From positions 1 through 12,417 of the forward strand of contig JAILCT010000195.1 in assembly GCA_024690425.1 (NCBI GenBank): 12,417 bases of DNA, in the 5' to 3' direction. Origin of the DNA: Lachnospiraceae bacterium. Lineage in GTDB: Bacteria; Bacillota_A; Clostridia; Lachnospirales; Lachnospiraceae. The translations under genes were made by a program, and so were the position numbers. The notes under the pieces were generated by a model. It saw only the letters and a program-made list of their open reading frames with translations, ran no database searches and had not been told where the DNA came from. This document shows, piece after piece, positions 1 through 5,481 of the stretch. Within the stretch, counting starts at the first letter, position 1. The number at the start of each line of letters is the position of its first letter.

Positions 1-103
1 TCTCCCTTGTCTTTTTACCTACATTTTTCTTGCCGTTTATCGCATTCGAGACGGTGGATACCGAAACACCCGCCATCTTGGCGATATCTCTTATTCCTAT
101 CAT
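1..103 (-). CDS. LacI-family transcriptional regulator, N-terminal fragment
   Basis: The minus strand encodes 34 residues from an ATG at 103-101 before leaving the window. The start reads MIGIRDIAKMAGVSVSTVSN, followed by AINGKKNVGKKTRE. This is the classic LacI/GalR DNA-binding head: I-x-D-I-A-x-x-A-G-V-S-x-x-T-V-S with the N-A/R-I/V-N-G hinge. Such proteins bind a palindromic operator and respond to a sugar or nucleotide through a periplasmic-binding-protein-like domain, which lies outside the window, so ligand and targets cannot be named. AAGAAG lies 8 bases upstream of the ATG as a modest ribosome binding site. A repeat-derived hairpin (132-261) separates it from the desulfurase gene upstream on the same strand. 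Confidence 0.85.
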   Translation of the reverse strand, partial: MIGIRDIAKMAGVSVSTVSNAINGKKNVGKKTRE

Positions 104-131
104 AATGTTATCTTCTTATGTGAAGCAGAGC

Positions 132-261
132 GGAGTGAGGACACGGGGACGGTTCTGAGGACACGGGGACGGTTCTACTGTCTTCATCCGTCACACTATG
201 GTATCAATTCTTTCGTTTCGCATGGATGAAGACAGTAGAACCGTCCCCGTGTCCTCACTCC
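132..261. repeat. Palindromic repeat, long inverted pair with one duplicated arm
   Basis: The stretches 157-189 and 224-256 are perfect inverted repeats of 33 bp around a 34-nt loop. The repeat core GACACGGGGACGGTTCT occurs at 140-156 and 160-176, and inverted at 237-253. A 20-bp block (137-156) is tandemly duplicated at 157-176. The outer GGAGTGAG/CTCACTCC ends (132-139 and 254-261) also pair, so the duplication sits inside one arm. The element fills the gap between the desulfurase stop codon (272-274) and the LacI gene. It resembles a small MITE or REP-doublet. As RNA it would form a very stable hairpin. No T-tract follows, so it is not a canonical intrinsic terminator. Confidence 0.9.
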
Positions 262-271
262 ACCATCTGTT

Positions 272-1495
272 TCATCTTCTCGTAAATCTGCGAAGCTTAG
301 GAAGTACCTCCTTAAGTGTCTCAAGTGTCAGGTCAAGTTCCTCCTTAGACGTCTCCACACTCATCGAAAACCTTATCGTAGAGTCAAGCAGGTTCTGCTT
401 AACTCCTATCTCCTTAAGGGTAGCGCTGATCGCAGGCTTGTTGGAGGCGCAGGCTGATCCTGACGAAACATATATCCCCTTCTCCTCAAGCGCATGAAGA
501 AGAACCTCTGCGCGGATCCCTTCCACCGAAGCGCTTACTATATGAGGAGCTGTTTTTCTAACAGCCTCTTCAGGCTCACCAATCCCTGTGTCTGTCTTTT
601 CATCACACGCCGGAGCAGTTTCGTATCCCGGCAGCCCGTTAATGGTTATCCCCTCAAGCTTCATAAGTTCACTGATGAAGTATGTCTTAAGCTCATACAG
701 CCTGTCCATCTTCTTATCAAAATCAGTATATATAAGCTCTGCCGCCTTAGCCATGCCGGCTATTCCGGGTACATTCTCGGTACCCGACCTTAATCCCTTC
801 TGCTGGCCGCCGCCAAACATGATAGGATTGATTTTCACATTCTTATTTACATAGAGGATTCCCACTCCCTTGGGCCCGTGGATCTTATGACCGCTCACCG
901 AAAGCAGGTCTATCTTCTCCTTCTTAGGATTGATCCTGACCTTGCCAAAGCCCTGGACCGCATCCACGTGAAAGAGTATGTTCTTATCATATTCCTTGAT
1001 GATCCGTCCCAGTTCCCCTATAGGCTGCAGGGATCCTATCTCATTATTAACGTACATGACCGACACAAGTATCGTGTCTTCCCTTAAGGCTGCCTTAAGA
1101 TCGTCCGCCCTTACAAGCCCCGACTCATCCACATCAAGATACGTTACCTCATAACCTTCCTTCTCAAGATAGGCACAGGTCTCAAGCACCGCCGGATGCT
1201 CGATCTTGGTCGTTATGATATGCCTGCCTGCCCTTGCATTGGCCCCGGCACATCCGATAAGTGCGAGGTTATCTGACTCTGTCCCTCCTGATGTATATAC
1301 TATCTCCTTAGGATCCACCTTAAGAAGGCCTGCGAAAATATCCGTTGCATACCTTACATGCTTCTCAGCCTCTACTCCCACCATATGCATGCTCGACGGA
1401 TTACCATAGTATTTGTCCATAATTTCGGACATATATTCCCGTACCTCATCGAAGCATCTCGTTGTCGCTGAATTATCCAAATATGCTGTCATCAT
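272..1495 (-). CDS. nifS: Cysteine desulfurase (NifS/IscS family)
   Basis: PLP enzyme that takes sulfur from L-cysteine, leaving alanine, and passes it as persulfide to Fe-S cluster or tRNA thiolation acceptors; cytosolic. The 407 residues are typical or slightly long. Visible landmarks are YLDNSATT at 5-12, H100 in TKIEHPAV, HVDAVQ at 176-181, the PLP lysine K204 in SGHKIHGPKG, and the catalytic C349 in SSGSACAS. Residues about 291-316 are a hydrophilic, acidic insertion not usual in the family. The start ATG follows the antitoxin stop with no gap (TAA then ATGATG); GGAG lies 12 bases upstream, so translation may be coupled to the antitoxin. The second Met would match the family's usual short N-terminus equally well. 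In Lachnospiraceae I recall this gene following rsmE and preceding thiI; here a toxin-antitoxin pair lies upstream and no thiI follows. Confidence 0.93.
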   Translation of the reverse strand: MMTAYLDNSATTRCFDEVREYMSEIMDKYYGNPSSMHMVGVEAEKHVRYATDIFAGLLKVDPKEIVYTSGGTESDNLALIGCAGANARAGRHIITTKIEHPAVLETCAYLEKEGYEVTYLDVDESGLVRADDLKAALREDTILVSVMYVNNEIGSLQPIGELGRIIKEYDKNILFHVDAVQGFGKVRINPKKEKIDLLSVSGHKIHGPKGVGILYVNKNVKINPIMFGGGQQKGLRSGTENVPGIAGMAKAAELIYTDFDKKMDRLYELKTYFISELMKLEGITINGLPGYETAPACDEKTDTGIGEPEEAVRKTAPHIVSASVEGIRAEVLLHALEEKGIYVSSGSACASNKPAISATLKEIGVKQNLLDSTIRFSMSVETSKEELDLTLETLKEVLPKLRRFTRR

Positions 1496-2128
1496 TTAAA
1501 TCAAAATCTCCGGTTTACAATCAAGTACCCTTGCCAGTGATAAGATATAAGTCGCATTGGCCCTGGCCAGTGACTTGTCTCCCTGTTCATAATGCTGCAG
1601 TGTCTTAAGGGGGATTCCCGCCAGATCGGCCAGTTCACTCTGACTGTATCCCCGAAGTTCCCTGTATTTCTTAAGATAACCGTTAAGCCTGGCACCCTGT
1701 CTCATCTCATTGATCCTGTCAACGAAATGCATTATGTCCATCTCATGATATTTATCATACATGTTAAGGATGGTTGATATCCTCACTTCCTCATCTAGCA
1801 TCCTGAAAGTACATGAACTATGCCACTGATAAAATGCGAGCGCCCAGCCGGCCCAGTATTCACGACTTTTATCATCTTTATAAAGCCTCGGCTTATACTC
1901 GCACTCACCCTTATATTTCTCTACTATCATCATAGTCAGTTCGATGCCTGACTTTCCCGATACGATAAAGGGATCTCCTCTCTCGAAACGGGTTGCCAGA
2001 TCGCTGCGGATAAACATGCCATAATACTCATCCGGATCATAGCCAAGGGTGTGCACCGCATAATCCAGACTGTTTGCAAGACATCTTCTTGCGTCCTTCA
2101 GATAGAGCTCACTGTAAGCGCGGATCAT
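1496..2128 (-). CDS. Antitoxin-like protein with C-terminal XRE helix-turn-helix
   Basis: This 210-residue protein has two parts. Residues 1-145 hold a helical domain with the motifs GKSGIEL (58-64) and YWAGWALAFYQW (91-102), which I recall from clostridial proteins paired with DUF3990 toxins. Residues 151-209 are an XRE/Cro-type helix-turn-helix (LKKYRELRGYSQSELADLAG, then IPLKTLQHYEQG). It probably neutralises the upstream toxin through the N-terminal domain and represses the shared promoter through the C-terminal one; this is inference from architecture and gene order. It starts 20 bp inside the toxin gene, with a strong site (GGAGG, 9 bases before the ATG) embedded in the toxin's last codons, a coupling typical of toxin-antitoxin pairs. 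Its TAA stop abuts the desulfurase ATG. The toxin-first order is like HigBA. A plain regulator without antitoxin function is the alternative. Confidence 0.75.
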   Translation of the reverse strand: MIRAYSELYLKDARRCLANSLDYAVHTLGYDPDEYYGMFIRSDLATRFERGDPFIVSGKSGIELTMMIVEKYKGECEYKPRLYKDDKSREYWAGWALAFYQWHSSCTFRMLDEEVRISTILNMYDKYHEMDIMHFVDRINEMRQGARLNGYLKKYRELRGYSQSELADLAGIPLKTLQHYEQGDKSLARANATYILSLARVLDCKPEILI

Positions 2129-2780
2129 CCGGCTTCACCTCCTCATCTAAAATGCGGATCATATAAAGTTCACCCTTAACATAAGGCTGCCTGCTCATCC
2201 TGTGGTAGCCATCCCTGGCCTTATGGTCCCTGCTTTTCTTTCTCTCATACCATTCGGCTGCAGATGCGGGCTCACTGCCCGCGTAGCGGATCCGGTCAAA
2301 CGCCTTCCTGCTCTTTATAAAAACCTGTTCACCCAGGTTACCCAGGTGCATGGCCTTATTAAGCTGTGTCAGCGATATCTCGCCATTAACAAAATCCTGT
2401 GCATACGCGAAATAACTGTCGTCGGCCCTGTAACCAATAACAATATCTGCTTCGCCAAGGTCCGGCATAAAGTTCTCACTCAAATACCGGTATGCTTCTC
2501 TTGATAATGGTGTCTCCAGTTCAAACCTTCTGTTATTTAAGAGCAAAGTCACCCAATGCAGTATACAGTAATCGTCCGAATTCAAGGCAAGTACCTTCAA
2601 TGCAGACAGATCGATGTCATAAGAGTTTACATATCCATCCCTGTCCTGGTCGACAGCCCATTCTCGTGCCAGATCCATATCCTGCGTGCAGTAAAATCCC
2701 TGCCCGTAGTCATTATTCTTCCTGCCCCTTCCATATTCAGGTTTTGTAACTATAAATTCAGATCCATGGTATATACGCAT
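2109..2780 (-). CDS. DUF3990-type, ADP-ribosyltransferase-like toxin
   Basis: The 223-residue protein opens with IYHGSEFIVTKPEYGRGR and continues to DYGQGFYCTQDMDLAREWA (24-42). That is the pattern I associate with DUF3990: a Y-H-G-S strand, then D-F/Y-G-x-G-F-Y-x-T. A later GEQVFIKS (150-157) supplies an E/Q. H5, Y30 and E151/Q152 would match the H-Y-E/Q style triad of ADP-ribosyltransferase folds, so NAD-dependent modification of a host target is a reasonable but unproven idea. No signal peptide or membrane segment is visible; it should act in the cytosol. A GGGGG ribosome binding site lies 7 bases before the ATG, and a good promoter with an operator-like repeat lies just upstream. It overlaps the antitoxin gene by 20 bp. 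The C-terminal 45 residues are basic, then acidic, and lie beyond the core domain. Confidence 0.72.
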   Translation of the reverse strand: MRIYHGSEFIVTKPEYGRGRKNNDYGQGFYCTQDMDLAREWAVDQDRDGYVNSYDIDLSALKVLALNSDDYCILHWVTLLLNNRRFELETPLSREAYRYLSENFMPDLGEADIVIGYRADDSYFAYAQDFVNGEISLTQLNKAMHLGNLGEQVFIKSRKAFDRIRYAGSEPASAAEWYERKKSRDHKARDGYHRMSRQPYVKGELYMIRILDEEVKPDDPRLQ

Positions 2781-2791
2781 ACTAAATCCCC

Positions 2792-2821
2792 CTGTAGTTA
2801 CTTATAATTATACCACTACAG
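2792..2821. promoter_or_regulatory. Operator-like inverted repeat of the toxin-antitoxin operon
   Basis: CTGTAGT (2792-2798) and ACTACAG (2815-2821) form a perfect 7-bp inverted repeat separated by 16 bases. It brackets the -10 box of the toxin promoter (2807-2812). A second, overlapping palindrome CCACT-AC-AGTGG lies at 2813-2824. This placement fits autorepression by the helix-turn-helix antitoxin; the link to that protein is inferred. Confidence 0.5.
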
Positions 2822-2835
2822 TGGGACATTGTACA
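2807..2835 (-). promoter_or_regulatory. Sigma-A-type promoter of the toxin-antitoxin operon
   Basis: Read on the minus strand, TGTACA (2835-2830) is followed by a 17-base spacer and a perfect TATAAT (2812-2807). The toxin ATG is at 2780-2778. It lies between the rsmE-proximal repeat and the toxin, so the pair, and probably the desulfurase after it, can be transcribed independently of rsmE. Confidence 0.65.
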
Positions 2836-2839
2836 TATT

Positions 2840-2870
2840 GAAGACACGGGGACGGTTCTTCTGTCTTCAT
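2840..2870. repeat. Palindromic repeat copy behind rsmE
   Basis: One copy of the GACACGGGGACGGTTCT core (2843-2859) sits within GAAGACA...TGTCTTC inverted ends (2840-2846 and 2862-2868). It begins 5 bases after the rsmE stop codon and ends just upstream of the toxin promoter. Its orientation is opposite to the copies behind prmA. Confidence 0.88.
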
Positions 2871-2875
2871 TCATC

Positions 2876-3700
2876 TTATTCAAGAAGATACACAAGCCAG
2901 GACAGGACGGTCATCCCTGCCGTCTCGGTACGAAGGATCCTCCTCCCCAATGTGATCATGTCAAAGTCACCCTTTAGCGCAAGATCAACTTCACCTTCAT
3001 CAAATCCTCCCTCAGGGCCTATGAAGACAGCCACTGACTGCCCGGGCTTTATGCCCGCAAGGACGTCCCTTGTTTTATCCATGGCTTCCATATCCGCAAG
3101 CTCATACGGGAGAAGCTTAACATCCATATCATTACAGTATTCCACCGCCTCCTTAAAAGTCATGACCTGCCTGACTTCCGGGATTATCCGCCGCTTGCTC
3201 TGCTTGGCCGCAGCCTCTGCGATGGAATTGAAACGGGTGATTTTGGCTGCTTCTTTCTTCTTGTCGTACTTGACAACCGACCTCTTCATTGCTACAGGTA
3301 TTATCTCATACGCTCCCAGCTCAACAGCCTTCTGGATGATGAATTCCATCTTGTCGCTTTTGGGGAGGCCCTGGAAAAGATATATCCTGCACGGAAGCTC
3401 AACGTTATCCTCCTTGATGAAGCGGAGCTTAAGGTGCACCCTGTCATCCTCAAAGTCCGCTATCTCGCAGCGGTATTCACGGTTATCCACCTGTTGAATA
3501 TCAAGTCCTGAAGAATCCGATTCTGCTATCCCTTCTGCCGGAACACCCGGATCCACAGTATCAGAAGTTGTTACCGCCACAACCGATACCTCTTCTCCTG
3601 TCTTCATCCGCAGCACGTTCTTAATGTGGTTTACATCCGAGCCTTCTATATAAATATCATTGCCGCATATATTCTCCGGACTGACAAAAAATCTATACAT
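2876..3700 (-). CDS. rsmE: 16S rRNA (uracil(1498)-N3)-methyltransferase RsmE
   Basis: SAM-dependent SPOUT-class enzyme that methylates U1498 of 16S rRNA in the assembled 30S subunit. Its 274 residues are longer than the usual 240-250. The C-terminal knotted SPOUT domain is clear: QGLPKSDKMEFIIQKAVELG (110-129), EAAAKQSKR (162-170), IGPEGGF (227-233) and LGRRILRTETA (251-261). The N-terminal PUA-like domain (MYRFFV...HIKNVLRMKTGEEV) is interrupted at about 44-73 by a hydrophilic acidic insertion before REYRCEI. AGGA lies 6 bases before the ATG. It is downstream of prmA (176-bp gap holding two repeat copies), the usual prmA-rsmE order in Bacillota. No convincing promoter was found in that gap, so cotranscription with prmA is likely. 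Confidence 0.95.
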   Translation of the reverse strand: MYRFFVSPENICGNDIYIEGSDVNHIKNVLRMKTGEEVSVVAVTTSDTVDPGVPAEGIAESDSSGLDIQQVDNREYRCEIADFEDDRVHLKLRFIKEDNVELPCRIYLFQGLPKSDKMEFIIQKAVELGAYEIIPVAMKRSVVKYDKKKEAAKITRFNSIAEAAAKQSKRRIIPEVRQVMTFKEAVEYCNDMDVKLLPYELADMEAMDKTRDVLAGIKPGQSVAVFIGPEGGFDEGEVDLALKGDFDMITLGRRILRTETAGMTVLSWLVYLLE

Positions 3701-3820
3701 AAATTGTCCTTTTTCTTTTTTGATTTTAGGATATACTCTGTACTTTCCTTCAATATGCTCGCCATTTACTCATCAAAAGTAACTCATGACTCCGCGGTAT
3801 CATGTACCATCATAATAATA

Positions 3821-3880
3821 TGAAGACAGAAGAACCGTCCCCGTGTCTTCAAGACAGAAGAACCGTCCCCGTGTCTTCAC
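3821..3880. repeat. Two tandem palindromic repeat copies overlapping the prmA stop codon
   Basis: Two nearly identical copies stand head to tail at 3822-3850 and 3851-3878, each containing the inverted core (3831-3847 and 3859-3875) and GAAGACA/TGTCTTC-type ends. On the minus strand the terminal TGA of the second copy (3879-3877) is the stop codon of prmA. Together with the copies at 132-261 and 2840-2870 this makes six cores in the prmA-to-lacI stretch and none elsewhere in the window. Confidence 0.9.
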
Positions 3881-4944
3881 TTGCGGGCAGTCACGCTGAC
3901 CCACTCGCCCTGGTGGTTGACTTCAAGAACTTCAAGGCCTGCTGCCTTGACTGCATCAACGACCGTCTGCTCTTTATCCTCTATGATACCGGAGGTGATG
4001 TATATTCCACCCGGTTTAAGATGGTTTACTATCACAGGCGTCAGGGGCACAAGAACTTCAGCGAGGATATTGGCCGCCACGATATCGTAGCAGTTATATC
4101 CGACTTCGTCCTGAATCTCCTTCGAATCTATGATATTTCCTATGATAAGCTTAAAGCCTGCCTCATCCAGGCCGTTCTTCTCCATGTTGTCCTGTACGGC
4201 CTCGATGGCACAGGGATCAAGGTCGGTTCCCACTGCCGAAGCGGCACCGAACTTGTAGGCCATGATAGACAGGATGCCGGAACCGGTTCCTACATCAAGA
4301 AGCGATACCCCATTTCCATTCCCAATCTCTTCAGGATCGGATTGTTCTTCCTTTTTTACCCCACTTTCGGATAATGAGATATCGGAGCAATCCTTACCGG
4401 TTTTCCTTTTCTTTATATACTTCCTCAGCTGCTTAATACACAGCTGGGTCGTCTCATGCATTCCGGTTCCGAAGGCTGTTCCGGGATCGATGTGTATTAT
4501 CATCTTCCCTTCGTCCTCATCCTTAACTTCTTCCCATGAAGGAACGATAAGGATATCCTCATCCCCCGGTTCTTCCGCATTTATGTAGAACTGATGAAAG
4601 TACTGCTTCCAGTTGTTCAAATAATCGGTGTCCTGAAGCTGGGTAGCAATGATGGTACAGTCTCCCACATCCATAAATGATTTAAGATCATCAAGCTCAG
4701 CCCTGACACTCTCAAGCATGGGTTCGTTATCCTCATCCGCATCAAGATAAAATGACATGTATGCAATCCCGTCATCAACCTCAGTCTGCGGCAGGATATC
4801 AACGAACATGGCCGCCTTGTCCTGATCGGATAATGGCAGCTTATCTTCAATCTCCACGCCCTCTATCCCCAGGTCCATAAGTGTCGAACTTACTATGTCC
4901 TCCGCTTCCGTTCTTGTTTTGATCGTGTACTTGTTAAATTTCAT
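3877..4944 (-). CDS. prmA: Ribosomal protein L11 methyltransferase PrmA
   Basis: SAM-dependent trimethylation of ribosomal protein L11 on the N-terminus and lysines. Its 355 residues are longer than the usual 300-315. The N-terminal substrate-recognition domain (about 1-90) is followed by the linker and catalytic motifs DPGTAFGTGMHETT (153-166), SAM-binding LLDVGTGSGIL (215-225), GTDLDPCAI (239-247) and AANILAEV (290-297). The extra length is a charged, low-complexity insertion at about 178-212 just before motif I. GGGAG lies 9 bases before the ATG, behind a purine-rich leader and a candidate promoter. The TGA stop is formed by the end of a palindromic repeat, so the last codons may have been reshaped by its insertion, though VSVTARK is a normal family ending. 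Confidence 0.95.
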   Translation of the reverse strand: MKFNKYTIKTRTEAEDIVSSTLMDLGIEGVEIEDKLPLSDQDKAAMFVDILPQTEVDDGIAYMSFYLDADEDNEPMLESVRAELDDLKSFMDVGDCTIIATQLQDTDYLNNWKQYFHQFYINAEEPGDEDILIVPSWEEVKDEDEGKMIIHIDPGTAFGTGMHETTQLCIKQLRKYIKKRKTGKDCSDISLSESGVKKEEQSDPEEIGNGNGVSLLDVGTGSGILSIMAYKFGAASAVGTDLDPCAIEAVQDNMEKNGLDEAGFKLIIGNIIDSKEIQDEVGYNCYDIVAANILAEVLVPLTPVIVNHLKPGGIYITSGIIEDKEQTVVDAVKAAGLEVLEVNHQGEWVSVTARK

Positions 4945-5014
4945 TCCGTCTTTCTCCCGATACCCTTTTTTCTTTCTGTTTTCTTTCTTTTTCTTATTTT
5001 AATTTATATGATTT
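4945..5014 (-). promoter_or_regulatory. Purine-rich 5' leader of prmA
   Basis: Between the candidate promoter and the prmA ATG the transcribed strand is almost entirely A and G (runs of AAGAAAAAGAAAGAAAA type) and ends in GGGAGAAAGACGGA before the ATG. It would be unstructured and ribosome-friendly. No riboswitch or attenuator fold is visible. Confidence 0.45.
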
Positions 5015-5043
5015 ATTTTAAGATGATCATATTTTATAACCAA
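5015..5043 (-). promoter_or_regulatory. Candidate promoter of prmA-rsmE
   Basis: On the minus strand TTGGTT (5043-5038) is followed by 17 bases and TAAAAT (5020-5015), a fair sigma-A match in very AT-rich DNA. The first CACGC arm of the inverted-repeat array begins at 5045, immediately upstream of the -35 hexamer, so the array is placed like an activator or UP-element region. Confidence 0.5.
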
Positions 5044-5309
5044 ACACGCAGAATCACAGATTTGAATATACGCGTGTCCTGTCAGGCACGCATATGTTTA
5101 ATGGTGTTGAATCTGCGTGTCCATCATCTGAATCCGAGAACCCTATATCCTTAGTTGAGCACGCATAGATTAAAGCTACTATGATTTGCGTGTCGGATAA
5201 AATCCTAGCGAACACGTCAAAATGAGAATTTAGCGTATATGCGTGTCCAGATTAACAATAATATTATTTTGCAGACACGCAAAGCAACGAATTTATTCAA
5301 ACCGCGTGC
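5044..5309. repeat. Array of five inverted-repeat units, CACGC-N22/23-GCGTG
   Basis: Five units can be read: arms at 5045-5049/5072-5076, 5087-5091/5115-5119, 5160-5164/5188-5192, 5213-5217/5241-5245 and 5276-5280/5304-5308. The spacers between arms are 22, 23, 23, 23 and 23 bases. Nine of the ten arms are perfect (the fourth left arm is CACGT). Four of the five right arms continue as GCGTGTC. Spacers are AT-rich and mostly unlike each other. The linkers between units vary (10, 40, 20 and 30 bases). No CDS of note overlaps it. The arm sequences do not occur in this density anywhere else in the window. Function unknown: protein-binding sites or a small dispersed element are both possible. Confidence 0.8.
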
Positions 5310-5325
5310 TTTTCCGCAATCATAA

Positions 5326-5452
5326 ACCATCAATGATCATAGACCATCAATAACCACAAACCATCAATAACCACAAACCATCAATAACCACGAACCATCA
5401 ATAACCACGAACCATCAATGATCATGGGCCATCAATGGCCACGCACCATCAT
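5326..5452. repeat. 17-bp tandem repeat, about 7.5 copies
   Basis: Units start at 5326, 5343, 5360, 5377, 5394, 5411 and 5428, with a partial one at 5445. The central units read ACCATCAATAACCACAA with A/G variation near the end. The outer units replace AACCAC with GATCAT or GGCCAC, which creates local palindromes (ATGATCAT, TGGCCA). The unit length is not a multiple of three and no real gene overlaps it. It lies 30 bp beyond the manC stop codon. It is a minisatellite that could vary in copy number between strains. Confidence 0.92.
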
Positions 5453-5481
5453 GCGGTAACAGAATCTACTCCTATAGTCAC

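Noticed and set aside
291..625. Frameshift or sequencing error as the cause of the desulfurase insertion
   Set aside because: The frame is continuous and resumes normal family sequence (HIVSASVEGIRAEVLLHALE) on both sides, so it is a true in-frame loop.
2840..2870. Intrinsic terminator after rsmE
   Set aside because: The hairpin has a 7-bp stem with a long loop and no following T-tract in either direction; it is a repeat copy. A weak effect on transcription is still possible.
2829..3497. 222-codon plus-strand open frame
   Set aside because: Fully antisense to rsmE apart from its first bases, serine-rich shadow composition, no ribosome binding site and no recognisable domain.
3701..3820. Separate rsmE promoter
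   Set aside because: TTGAAG/TAAAAT and TTGATG/TATTGA pairs have spacers of 19 and 15 bases; too weak to call.
4945..5014. Riboswitch or T-box leader ahead of prmA
   Set aside because: The leader is nearly all purine and AT-rich, with no stems long enough for a structured RNA.
5044..5452. Possible CRISPR array in the prmA-manC intergenic block
   Set aside because: The conserved words are only 5-7 bases, linkers are irregular, the neighbouring 17-bp repeat has no spacers, and no cas gene is present.
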